Shown: positions 48,054 through 56,017 of the stretch, one piece after another
How the letters are laid out: every line of letters starts with the position of its first letter
How positions within the stretch are numbered: the first letter of the stretch is position 1
Source of the DNA: Streptomyces sp. PH10-H1
GTDB lineage: Bacteria; Actinomycetota; Actinomycetes; Streptomycetales; Streptomycetaceae
Assembly: GCF_030063355.1 (NCBI RefSeq)
Contig: NZ_JASISZ010000014.1
Location: 46,760 to 110,759 of the forward strand
Length of the DNA stretch: 64,000 nt
Direction of reading: 5' to 3'
Notes under the pieces: generated by a model
The model's input: only the letters and a program-made list of their open reading frames with translations
What the model was told of the DNA's origin: nothing
Database searches by the model: none
Made by a program: the position numbers and the translations under genes

Positions 48054-48450
48054 CCCCATCGACATTGCGCCCGCCGCCCTGCTCGCCGGCCCGGGCTTCA
48101 TCGCCTGCGCGCTGTGCGGTAGGCCGGCCGCGCGCCAGTGGCAGCGACGCCTCACCGACGCCGAGTTGGCCGACCATCAGGCCATCGAGCAGGGACAGCG
48201 TGACGAACACCTGCTGCTCGCCGACGCGCAGCAGCCGCCGCCTGCCTTCCCGCCGCTGCCCGCAGCCGACGACTGCCTGCGACCCGTCCACGCGTGCGCC
48301 GAACACACCATCGACGAGAGCGTCGCAGCCCAGGTCCACCAAGCCTCGTGTTCCGCGCCGCCCGCATGCGACTGCACCCCAGAACCCCTTCCCGCGCCCG
48401 AGCTCATCGAGATGCCCGCCGGATGGGCGGCTACCGGGGGAGGTGGCTGA
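48043..48450 (+). CDS. Zinc-binding protein next to the terminase (135 aa)
   Basis: It overlaps the spike gene by 11 nt. ACALCGRPAAR, CLRPVHACAEH and CSAPPACDC give at least six Cys and several His for zinc. Similar proteins precede small terminase genes in Streptomyces phages. The role may be in packaging or host takeover. Confidence 0.6.
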   Translation: MSPSPIDIAPAALLAGPGFIACALCGRPAARQWQRRLTDAELADHQAIEQGQRDEHLLLADAQQPPPAFPPLPAADDCLRPVHACAEHTIDESVAAQVHQASCSAPPACDCTPEPLPAPELIEMPAGWAATGGGG

Positions 48451-48899
48451 TGCGCAGGGGAAACCTCGCCCAGAGCGCCAAAACCGCCGAACGCCGCACC
48501 CAGGCGGTCAAGATGCGCACCGAAGGCCACACCTACACACAGATCGCCCAAGCCCTCGGCTACGCAGGGCGCAACGCCGCCCACATGGACATCAAGCGGG
48601 CCCTGGAAAAGCACGTCGTCGAGGAAGGCATCGCCCTCGAAGTATGGCGCGAACTGGAACTCGGCCGCCTGGACGCCATGCAGCTCGCGATCTGGCCCGA
48701 AGCAATGGCGGGCAACACCCGGGCCATCGAAACGTGCCTGAAGATCCTCGACCGCCGGGCGAAGTACCTCGGCCTCGACACCGCCATCAAGCTGGAGGTG
48801 CTGACGGTCGATGCCCTCGACGCCCAGATCGCCCGCCTTGAAGCTGAACTCGGTGCTGCCGGGCTCGCCCCTGGTCACAGCGAAAATAGCGAAGCTTAA
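48450..48899 (+). CDS. Terminase small subunit
   Basis: This 149-residue protein has an N-terminal helix-turn-helix (RTQAVKMRTEGHTYTQIAQA, then YAGRNAAHMDIKRALEK) and a helical middle (LDAMQLAIWPEAMAGNTRAI, KILDRRAKYLGLD) typical of small terminases, which recognise the packaging site and form a ring. The ATG is placed just upstream of the large terminase gene and overlaps it by about 90 nt. Confidence 0.8.
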   Translation: MRRGNLAQSAKTAERRTQAVKMRTEGHTYTQIAQALGYAGRNAAHMDIKRALEKHVVEEGIALEVWRELELGRLDAMQLAIWPEAMAGNTRAIETCLKILDRRAKYLGLDTAIKLEVLTVDALDAQIARLEAELGAAGLAPGHSENSEA

Positions 48900-50397
48900 G
48901 CACCTGCGGGGCCTGCAGACCGCATCGGACGCCTACCACGCCGAACGCCTCGCCAAGATCGACGTGTTCGCGGTCCTCGGGTACAAGCCCCACCCGCAGC
49001 AGGAGGCATTCCACGCCGCCACCGAGGACGACGTGCTGTACGGCGGAGCAGCCGGCGGGGGCAAGTCGGTTGCCATCGTCATGGAGGGTTTGCGGGCCTG
49101 CGCCCGCCACCCCGGCATGCGCGTCCTGCTGGTGCGCCGCACCTACGACGAACTCGCCGAATCGGTGTTCCCCGTCCTCGCCAAATTCGGCTACGGAGCA
49201 TCGCTCGGCGCGCACTGGAACGGATCCGAGCGGGAGCTGCGGTTCCCGAACGGCTCACTGTTCCGGTTCCGGTACATGGAGAACCTCGTCGACGCGTCCC
49301 GCCGCCAGGGCGGCCAGTACCAGCTGCTCCTTGTCGACGAGGCGACCCTCATGCCCCCCGGCGTCGTCGACATCCTGAAGTTTGAGCGGCTGCGGTCCGA
49401 CGGCACGGTGCCGGTCATCGGCACCCGATCCACCTGTAACCCGGGCGGTCCGTCACACGCCCAGGTCAAGGCCCGGTACATCGACGGGACCGCCCACGGG
49501 CAGCACACCGTCGCCGACGACCAGGGGCTCACGGTCCGCTTCGTGCAGGCCAAGGCTACGGACAACCCGCACCTGGATGCCGGGTACGCCAAGCGCCTCA
49601 ACGCCATCCCGGACCCGCAGCGCCGCGCTGCAATGCGGGACGGAGACTGGGACCAGTTCGCCGGAATGATGTTCCCCGAATGGCGGCACGAGCGGCACAC
49701 CCTCGAACCGATCGCGCTTCCCGCCACGTGGCGCCGGTACAACGGCATCGACTGGGGCTACACCGCGCCATGGTGCGTGCTGTGGGGTGCCATCGACGAA
49801 GACCGCCGCGTCTGGATCTACCGGGAGCTGTACAAGACACAGGTCGGCGAGTCCGAGCAGGCAAAGCAGATCCTCGCCGCCGAGAGCCCCGACGAGCATG
49901 TCGCCGCCCGGTACGCCGACGACGCCATGTGGGCGACCCGTGGCGAGGCGAAAGCCGTTGCCACCGTCTACGCCGAGAACGGTGTGCCGCTCACAGCAGC
50001 GGGCAAAGGCGGCAGGGTCTCGGGTTGGCAGCGCTTCCACTCCTACCTCGCGGATGGCCCCGCGTGCGCACATCACCGGGCCCTGGGCTGGGACGAGTGC
50101 CCGCGCCTCCACGTCTTCTCGACCTGCACCGAGCTGATCCGCACCCTGCCGGCGCTGCCGCACGCACCCTCGGGAGACCCCGAGGACGCGGACACGAAGG
50201 CTGAGGACCATGCACCCGATGCTGGACGCTACCTCTTGATCAACATGGGTAACGAGCCCCGGTTCCACTTCCCCACACCGGACCCCGAAGCCCCCGTCCT
50301 AGATCCCAGCGCGACGGGCCAGCACGACACCCAGCGCCTCCATGTACCGACTATCGGCGGATTCCCGCTGCTGACGGGAGGCGACCCGTGGGCGTAA
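48811..50397 (+). CDS. Terminase large subunit
   Basis: This 528-residue packaging motor has Walker A (GGAAGGGKS, from residue 78), Walker B (LLLVDEAT), the C-terminal nuclease acidic residues in NGIDWGYTAPW, YADDAMW and DHAPDAGRY. All are expected for the ATPase-nuclease pair. The ATG at 48811 follows GGAGGTG inside the small terminase gene, so the two overlap strongly. Full length for the family. Confidence 0.93.
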   Translation: MPSTPRSPALKLNSVLPGSPLVTAKIAKLKHLRGLQTASDAYHAERLAKIDVFAVLGYKPHPQQEAFHAATEDDVLYGGAAGGGKSVAIVMEGLRACARHPGMRVLLVRRTYDELAESVFPVLAKFGYGASLGAHWNGSERELRFPNGSLFRFRYMENLVDASRRQGGQYQLLLVDEATLMPPGVVDILKFERLRSDGTVPVIGTRSTCNPGGPSHAQVKARYIDGTAHGQHTVADDQGLTVRFVQAKATDNPHLDAGYAKRLNAIPDPQRRAAMRDGDWDQFAGMMFPEWRHERHTLEPIALPATWRRYNGIDWGYTAPWCVLWGAIDEDRRVWIYRELYKTQVGESEQAKQILAAESPDEHVAARYADDAMWATRGEAKAVATVYAENGVPLTAAGKGGRVSGWQRFHSYLADGPACAHHRALGWDECPRLHVFSTCTELIRTLPALPHAPSGDPEDADTKAEDHAPDAGRYLLINMGNEPRFHFPTPDPEAPVLDPSATGQHDTQRLHVPTIGGFPLLTGGDPWA

Positions 50398-51935
50398 GGA
50401 GCTGGCTCCGCGACACGTTCCGAACGGCGCCGGTCGCTGAGACGGTCACCGAGTCGCAGGAGGTACCGACCCCGGCTCAGGTCCGGCGCGTCGGCTACGA
50501 GTACGGCATCGCGCTCAACCCCTCCACGTCCTCACAGATATCGGCAACCTCCGAGCGGCAGCAGACTCTTTCCCAGCTCCACCAGGCATACATGGCCTGC
50601 AACTGGGTCTCCGCCTCCGTCGACTTGATCGCCCGCACGATCACCGCCGGCGGCATCCAAATCGTCGCGGAAGACGCCAACGGCGGCGACGGAGCACCCG
50701 CGGAGAGCCCGCAGGTCACCCGCCTGCGCCGACTCATGCGGTTCGTGAACCCGCGCGAGGACATGGTCCAGCTCCTCCGCAACGTCGCCACCGACCTCGG
50801 CCTCTTCGGCGACGCCTACCTCGAAGTCGTCAGCCTGCTGGGCGAGCCGGTCGCCCTGTACGGGCTGGACGCGACAACAATGACCGTCATCTCGGACCTG
50901 CACGGCGAAGTATCGGGCTACGTACAGAACGTCGACGGCGTGCGCCAGGCCCAATTCAAGCCGTCGCAGGTCATCCACATCTCCCTCGACGCGCCCCGCG
51001 GTGGCCTGTACGGGGTCAGCCCGGCGCAGAAGGCGCTACTGCCCGTCACCGCCTGGCTGTTCACCATGGCCACCCTCAAGGAGTGCTTCCGTCGCGGCGA
51101 CCCGCCGCGCGTGCACGTGGACCTGCAGCACTTCCAGGACAGCGACGTCCAGCGGTGGCGCGAGCAATACCGCGTCAACAACCTGGGCCCCAAGGCCGTC
51201 GGCGAGCCGCTGCTCACCACGGGCGGCGCCGTCGTGCAGGTGCTGGACGCCCGGAAAGTCTCCGACTACCTGGACGCGGACCGGCAGCTCCGGGACCAGA
51301 TCATCGCCTCGTTCGGGGTACCCCCCGCCAAACTCGGCATCATCGAGACCGGCAACCTGGGCTCCGGCTCGGGTGAAGCCCAGGACAAAACGTTCAGAGT
51401 GAACACCGTCATCCCCATCGCGAACCTGATCCTGGAGAAGCTGAATTTCCACCTCCTCCAGGAGGGCTTCGGGATCGACGACTGGCACCTGGAGTTCGCG
51501 GAGATCGACTACCGGGACTCCAAGGTCGTCGAGGAGATCCGCAAGATCCGCCTCGACTCCGGCGCCTACACCATCAACCGGTGGCGTGCGGAGATCGGCG
51601 AACCGCCCATCGACGGCGGCGACGACGCGATCATCATGGACCGGCAAGGCCCCGTGTTCTGGCGGGACGTCCCCGCCATGTCCAAGGCGACCATCGCATG
51701 GAGGGTGGCGCCGCTCACTGCGGCCGGCGTCAACGGCTACGTGCCCGGCGTCCCAGACAGCGACTTGGACCTGACACCCGACCCCACCGCCCCCGCAGGT
51801 GACAGCCCAGCCGTACCATCCGACCCCCAGGGCAAGCCGGGCCTGTCCAAGGATGCCGCGCAGGGCGACCCACCAGAGGAAATGTGGGATGACCTGTACC
51901 GGCGGTGCCTGGACGAAGCCCTTGCCCGCATCTGA
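50388..51935 (+). CDS. Portal protein
   Basis: This 515-residue protein (GTG start overlapping the terminase stop) matches the siphovirus portal type: a helical N-terminus (QLHQAYMACNWVSASVDLIA), a wing with SQVIHISLDAPRGGLYGVSP, a DNA-channel region (LRDQIIASFGVPPAKLGIIE) and the C-terminal crown (LILEKLNFHLLQEGFGIDDW). A dodecameric ring at the head vertex. Position and size fit. Confidence 0.9.
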   Translation: MGVRSWLRDTFRTAPVAETVTESQEVPTPAQVRRVGYEYGIALNPSTSSQISATSERQQTLSQLHQAYMACNWVSASVDLIARTITAGGIQIVAEDANGGDGAPAESPQVTRLRRLMRFVNPREDMVQLLRNVATDLGLFGDAYLEVVSLLGEPVALYGLDATTMTVISDLHGEVSGYVQNVDGVRQAQFKPSQVIHISLDAPRGGLYGVSPAQKALLPVTAWLFTMATLKECFRRGDPPRVHVDLQHFQDSDVQRWREQYRVNNLGPKAVGEPLLTTGGAVVQVLDARKVSDYLDADRQLRDQIIASFGVPPAKLGIIETGNLGSGSGEAQDKTFRVNTVIPIANLILEKLNFHLLQEGFGIDDWHLEFAEIDYRDSKVVEEIRKIRLDSGAYTINRWRAEIGEPPIDGGDDAIIMDRQGPVFWRDVPAMSKATIAWRVAPLTAAGVNGYVPGVPDSDLDLTPDPTAPAGDSPAVPSDPQGKPGLSKDAAQGDPPEEMWDDLYRRCLDEALARI

Positions 51936-52023
51936 CCCGTGGCGCTGCCCTGGCTGCGGCCGGGACTGGCCGGTGCCATCCCTGGCCCGGGACTGCGAAA
52001 AACGCCACCTGGAGGAGAGTTGA
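51889..52023 (+). CDS. 44-aa zinc-finger protein overlapping the portal gene
   Basis: In another frame from the portal gene, an ATG at 51889 opens 44 codons with CPGCGRDW, then CEKRH, a C-x2-C...C-x3-H pattern of a treble-clef zinc finger. The codon use is coding-like after the portal stop. It is tentative because the first half overlaps the portal. Confidence 0.45.
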   Translation: MTCTGGAWTKPLPASDPWRCPGCGRDWPVPSLARDCEKRHLEES

Positions 52024-52205
52024 GCGAACTTCGCGGCCACACCGCAGAACTGGACGCCGACACCCTCGGCAGCTTCCACGTCCGCTGGTACGGGCACAAC
52101 AACAACCGCGCGATCGGGCCGTTCGCGTCCACGGACGAGGTCACCTCTTACATGACCCGCCACGGACTCCCGCGGCCCGACGAACTGCTGGCCCCCATCG
52201 AATAG
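52020..52205 (+). CDS. Small protein (61 aa) after the portal
   Basis: A TTG at 52020, preceded by GGAGGAGAG, is the best start; the frame is also open upstream to a GTG at 51939. The product has strands (GSFHVRWYGHNNNRAIGPFA) and a helix. It may be a minor head protein; unknown. Confidence 0.5.
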   Translation: MSELRGHTAELDADTLGSFHVRWYGHNNNRAIGPFASTDEVTSYMTRHGLPRPDELLAPIE

Positions 52206-52221
52206 AAGGGGGGTGATCGCG

Positions 52222-52287
52222 ATGAACCCCGGACACCCCACCCGAGCACAGGACGTACTGCCTCTTATTGCCAAGCGGATCGGCTGA
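52222..52287 (+). CDS. 21-aa leader peptide upstream of the 2H/MuF-like gene
   Basis: An ATG after AAGGGGGGTGATCGCG opens 21 codons ending IAKRIG. It lies immediately upstream of the larger gene, and the two could be coupled or joined by a +1 shift near the TTGCCAAGC region. Its reality is uncertain. Confidence 0.35.
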   Translation: MNPGHPTRAQDVLPLIAKRIG

Positions 52288-52312
52288 GGCGGCCAGCTTT
52301 CAGGGGGTGGCC

Positions 52313-53458
52313 GTGGCGAGCCCCGACTACTCCGACGGCTGCATGATCGCCCTCTACCCGCCCGCCGACCTCGCCGCCGACCTGGCGGTACCGGACGGTC
52401 TCGAGCCCGCCGACATGCACGTCACCGTCGCCTATTTGGGCAGCACCGCCGACGTGACCCGCGAGGCAGTCCTTGCCGCAGCCCAGGCCATCGCCGGACG
52501 CAAGCCCATCGAGGCCACGATCAGCGGGCACGCACGGTTCACCGGCGGCGAGCAGGACGTCATCGTCGCCCTTGTCGACTCGCCCGACCTGGAAGACCTC
52601 CGCCGCGACACCCTCGACCAGCTCGAGACGCAAGGCGTCAACGTCCACCGGGATCACGGATACACCCCGCACCTGTCGATCAACTACGTCGAGCCGGACG
52701 CCGCATCGCCCGTGGACCGGCTCCCGGCCCGGCCCGTCACCTTCGCTGCCGTGTCCGCGGTCTACGGCACGGAGCGCACCAACATCCCGTTCTTCACCAC
52801 CGAGAACGCACCCGGTCGCGCGTTGTCCGAGACGGCGACGATCCAGCTCTCCGACCCCGCCGGGATCTGGCGGCCGATCTACGCCCGCCGCCTGGCCTTG
52901 CACGCCACCGCCGACCGCATCGTCCTGACAGCGTGGAAAGCCGACATCCAGGGCATCGACCTCGCCCCGACCCTCACCGCGTGGCGGCAGGCCATCGGCG
53001 AGGCCGCCGACCCAGCCCGCGACCACCGGCGGCAAGCGGCAGCCGCCGCCGTACTCGGCACCCTCGCCGCACGCCGCTGGGCCCGCACCCGCGCAGCCCT
53101 GGCCACGGCCGCGAAGCGCGCACACCGCGCCGGATGGAACGCCGCGCACCAGCTCGCCACCCGCGACCACGCCGACGACCAGCCCTACGACGACAACAGC
53201 GACAACCCGTACACCATCGGCTCCCCGGACATGACCGACGACGCCGCGGACGCCACCGCCACCGCGACACTCACCGCAGCCCTGTCCGCGACCGCACGCC
53301 GCGCCGGACGCGCCATGGCCGACGCCGCCGACGACCCCGAAGGCGACGCCGCAGACGCCATCGACAGCGGCGACGACCTGGACGCCTACACGGACGTTGC
53401 GATCTCCGCTGCCTACGGGGCCGGGATGCTCGCCGCCTACCTTGGCGCCGGCCTATAG
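52313..53458 (+). CDS. 2H phosphoesterase fused to MuF-like capsid protein (amber-truncated)
   Basis: From the GTG at 52313 (AGGGGG upstream) the protein has 381 residues. Two H-x-(T/S) motifs, H36-V-T38 and H120-L-S122, with YLG and NYVE context, show a 2H phosphoesterase domain. The C-terminal half is Ala-rich and helical, like the middle of MuF-type head proteins. A TAG at 53456-53458 stops the frame, but the expected MuF C-terminal Cys motif continues in frame behind it. 2H enzymes cleave cyclic 2',3' or 2'-5' phosphate bonds. Confidence 0.78.
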   Translation: MASPDYSDGCMIALYPPADLAADLAVPDGLEPADMHVTVAYLGSTADVTREAVLAAAQAIAGRKPIEATISGHARFTGGEQDVIVALVDSPDLEDLRRDTLDQLETQGVNVHRDHGYTPHLSINYVEPDAASPVDRLPARPVTFAAVSAVYGTERTNIPFFTTENAPGRALSETATIQLSDPAGIWRPIYARRLALHATADRIVLTAWKADIQGIDLAPTLTAWRQAIGEAADPARDHRRQAAAAAVLGTLAARRWARTRAALATAAKRAHRAGWNAAHQLATRDHADDQPYDDNSDNPYTIGSPDMTDDAADATATATLTAALSATARRAGRAMADAADDPEGDAADAIDSGDDLDAYTDVAISAAYGAGMLAAYLGAGL

Positions 53459-53599
53459 GCCCTTCAGTGGATCACCGCCGGGGACGAACGGGTCTGTGAC
53501 ACCTGCCTCGCCAACGAAGCGTCCGGACCATACAGCCTGCTCGGTGCCCCGAGCTTGCCCGCGCACCCCCGCTGCCGCTGCTGCCTCGCCCCCGCCTGA
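53459..53599 (+). pseudogene. MuF C-terminal motif lying after an in-frame amber codon
   Basis: Forty-six codons in the same frame as the preceding gene encode WITAGDERVCDTC, then HPRCRCCLAPA and a TGA. This is the well-known C-terminal signature of MuF-type minor head proteins. No start codon precedes it. It must be reached by amber readthrough or suppression, or it is a decayed end. Confidence 0.7.
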
Positions 53600-53611
53600 C
53601 CGGAGGAACCC

Positions 53612-54073
53612 ATGCCTACCAACCCGGTATTCACCCCGGTCGACACCAACGGCCTGCCATTGAAGGCCACCAGCAACGGCGACGGCACATCGAGCCTGGT
53701 AGCGGGCAGCGCGGGGCCCGCAACGTTCCTGACATACCTTTCCGCAGCGCAGGCCGTCTCCAATACGGGGACGTCGTTCTCCACCACGGCGGTCGCCGGC
53801 CTGGCCGTGGATGTCACCCTCTCCTCGTTCACCGGCGGCGCGGCGCCCGCGGTGACGTTCTTCGTGGAACGCCTTGGCGCGGACGGCGTCTGGTACCGCA
53901 TCTGGACGTCCGCGGCCCTCACCACGGCGGGTGCGACGAGCGTGCAGATCGGCCCGTTCCCTGCCGCCACCGGCATCGTCACCGCTGTCCTCACCGGTAC
54001 GGCCCGCTTCGGCTGGTCGAGCACCGGCGCCCCGACCGCGATCACGTTCTCCGCGTCCGTGATCGGCAGGTGA
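53612..54073 (+). CDS. Capsid-associated beta-rich protein (153 aa)
   Basis: ATG after GGAGGAACCC. The protein has repeated strands with an immunoglobulin-like pattern (VDVTLSSFTGGAAPAVTFFV, TSVQIGPFPAATGIVTAVLT). It lies between the MuF-like gene and the protease and may be a head decoration protein. No family recognised. Confidence 0.6.
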   Translation: MPTNPVFTPVDTNGLPLKATSNGDGTSSLVAGSAGPATFLTYLSAAQAVSNTGTSFSTTAVAGLAVDVTLSSFTGGAAPAVTFFVERLGADGVWYRIWTSAALTTAGATSVQIGPFPAATGIVTAVLTGTARFGWSSTGAPTAITFSASVIGR

Positions 54074-54282
54074 CCGCCGTGTACGAGAGCCCCGTCCTTC
54101 GCCGCATGCGGGCCGTCACGCAGGACGCCGTCGCCGAAGCCGAGTTCGTGGAGCAGCTGGTCGACGCCATCGAAAACGACTCCGACGTCCGCGAAGCGCT
54201 CCTCAAGCTCATCGCAGGAAACCGGCCCCGGCAGACACGGCCGACGACCACCACGCCCATCCGCAAAGGAGGGAGACGCTGA
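54070..54282 (+). CDS. Small helical protein (70 aa) in the head operon
   Basis: GTG overlaps the previous stop. A helical, charged body (RRMRAVTQDAVAEAEFVEQL) with a basic tail. The stop overlaps the ATG of the protease gene by one base. Possible scaffold or connector helper. Confidence 0.5.
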   Translation: MTAVYESPVLRRMRAVTQDAVAEAEFVEQLVDAIENDSDVREALLKLIAGNRPRQTRPTTTTPIRKGGRR

Positions 54283-55904
54283 TGGCCGCTATCGCCACGA
54301 TCTCGGGAACGATGCTCGTCCCCGGCGTCAGCCGCAACAAGAGGCTGTACACCCGCGAGGTGATCGCCAAGGCCGCCGCGCGGATGCAGGAGCGCATCGC
54401 CGACCCCAACGGGCTCCCGATCGTCATGAGGACGCACCATGCGGCCGAGGACGACTCCGCTCGCATAATCGGTTCCCTCGCCCAGGTCAACATCGAGAGC
54501 GACGGCCGCGCCACGTACAAGGCCGACCTGTACGACACCGCAGCGGGCCGTGACATCGCCGCCCTCGTCACCGGCAAGCGGCCAGCCCTCAAGTCCGTGT
54601 CGATCCACGGCTACTGGCTTGGCCCGACGAGGACTGTCGAGTACGAGGGCGAGTCCGCCGTCACAGCCGGCGACCTCGAGGTCGATTTTGTGGACTTCAC
54701 GGCTTCCCCCGGCGTCCTCGGTGCGACCGTCGACTCCGCGTCGCTGCTGGCCGCCGCGTCCAGCCCGCAGGAGTCCCTCAGCGGCCGGACCCCGATCAGC
54801 GAATCCATGGACGCGACCGTCCAGGCCGTCACCGAGGAGGCGCCCCGCCCGCTGATCCGCAGCAAGGGCGGCCTCCGGCGCGCCATCCGCGAGTCCGCCC
54901 ACACCGCGGACCGCGTCCACATCCTCCAGCGCGCCAGGGCCCTCGGTCTGACCGCGCTCATCCCCGACGACTGGAACAAGGACGGCTCCATGAAAGAGAC
55001 CACCACCCGGCTCGGGGAAATCCGCGAGTACTACCCGGACGGACCCGACGGCGCGGCCGGATTCTGTGTGGACGCCTACAACGGGCCCCTCAGCATCACC
55101 CTGCGCGCCTGCGGCATCGACCCCGGCGACCTGCGGGCCATTACCCAGGCCGCCATGACTGCCGCCTGCGACGCCCTGCAGGCGATGGACCCCGACATGG
55201 ACGCCGACATCGACGTGGCAGGTGCGCCCAAGGCCGACGGCGACGGGGATGCGGGCAGCGGTGAGTCCGCGCCTGTCCAGGCAGGCGATGCGCTGACCGA
55301 AGCGCATGTCGATGCTCTGCGCCGCGCCGGGACTGTGCCGGGGACGATCGTCACCCCCCAGATCGTGAACGAAGCCATCGCCCTCAACCAGACCACCGCC
55401 CCGGACCCCGGAGCGGCCACCGCTACCCCCAAGGAGGCCGCCATGGGCGAGCCCACCGAGACCGCGGCCCCCACCCGGTCCCTCACCGACGCTGACCTCG
55501 CCGCACTCGGCGCGGTCTTCGCAGGAGCCCTGAAGGAAAACCTCGCCCCGGTCCTCGCGGCCGTCACCGAGACCGCCGCCCCTGCGGCAAAGACCGAGAC
55601 CGCCGAGTCCGCGCCCGACGCAGAGAAGGCCGCCAAGGAGACGAAGAAGGCCCTCAAGGAGTCCCTCAAGGCCATGAAGGCCGAGATCGCCTCCGACGTC
55701 GCCGAACGCGCCGCCCTCGTCACCCGCGTCCGCGACGAACTCCGCGAGGAGCTCCTCAAGGAGTACGGGGTCCCGTCCCGCCAGGGCTACCGCGTCCACG
55801 AAAGCGACCGGGCGCCCGACACCGCCGAAGACCTCTACGCCGACCGGGCCAACCTCCTCCTCGGCAGCATCGGCATCCCGGCAGCCCCCCAGACCACCCA
55901 GTAG
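54282..55904 (+). CDS. Capsid maturation protease with scaffold-like C-terminus
   Basis: This 540-residue protein has an N-terminal protease domain (about 1-155) with H52-H53 in THHAAEDDS, S105/S107 in LKSVSIHGYW and D in DFVDFTASPGV, which fits a head protease of the S78/HK97 type. The C-terminal half has Ala/Glu/Lys-rich coiled-coil features (KAAKETKKALKESLKAMKAE) typical of scaffolds. An internal ATG at 55443 is probably also used. Confidence 0.8.
   Translation: MAAIATISGTMLVPGVSRNKRLYTREVIAKAAARMQERIADPNGLPIVMRTHHAAEDDSARIIGSLAQVNIESDGRATYKADLYDTAAGRDIAALVTGKRPALKSVSIHGYWLGPTRTVEYEGESAVTAGDLEVDFVDFTASPGVLGATVDSASLLAAASSPQESLSGRTPISESMDATVQAVTEEAPRPLIRSKGGLRRAIRESAHTADRVHILQRARALGLTALIPDDWNKDGSMKETTTRLGEIREYYPDGPDGAAGFCVDAYNGPLSITLRACGIDPGDLRAITQAAMTAACDALQAMDPDMDADIDVAGAPKADGDGDAGSGESAPVQAGDALTEAHVDALRRAGTVPGTIVTPQIVNEAIALNQTTAPDPGAATATPKEAAMGEPTETAAPTRSLTDADLAALGAVFAGALKENLAPVLAAVTETAAPAAKTETAESAPDAEKAAKETKKALKESLKAMKAEIASDVAERAALVTRVRDELREELLKEYGVPSRQGYRVHESDRAPDTAEDLYADRANLLLGSIGIPAAPQTTQ
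55443..55904 (+). CDS. Nested scaffold protein (internal start, same frame)
   Basis: An ATG at 55443 is five bases after a perfect AAGGAGG (55431-55437) inside the protease gene and in the same frame. It would give a 153-residue acidic, coiled-coil scaffold (KESLKAMKAEIASDVAERAA). The lambda C/Nu3 genes are the model. The strong ribosome site inside a coding region is the main evidence. Confidence 0.65.
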   Translation: MGEPTETAAPTRSLTDADLAALGAVFAGALKENLAPVLAAVTETAAPAAKTETAESAPDAEKAAKETKKALKESLKAMKAEIASDVAERAALVTRVRDELREELLKEYGVPSRQGYRVHESDRAPDTAEDLYADRANLLLGSIGIPAAPQTTQ

Positions 55905-55922
55905 GCACACCGCACCTCCTCC

Positions 55923-55943
55923 AAGGCCCCATCCCGGGGCCTT
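55923..55943 (+). terminator. Hairpin after the protease gene
   Basis: Arms 55923-55930 and 55936-55943 form a perfect 8-bp stem with a 5-nt loop, followed by TCGCATTTCC. A weaker GCCCC/GGGGC stem with CTTTCGCATG follows at about 55966-55992, just before the capsid gene. Confidence 0.65.
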
Positions 55944-56017
55944 TCGCATTTCCCCACCACCTGACGCCCCGCCCGGCCACGCCGCGTGGGGCTTTCGCAT
56001 GAAATGGAGGCGCTTCC

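Noticed and set aside
45888..48155. Long reverse frame (755 codons) antisense to the tail spike
   Set aside because: The forward strand has a well-sup­ported beta-helix spike. The reverse product is Gly/Val-rich without motifs.
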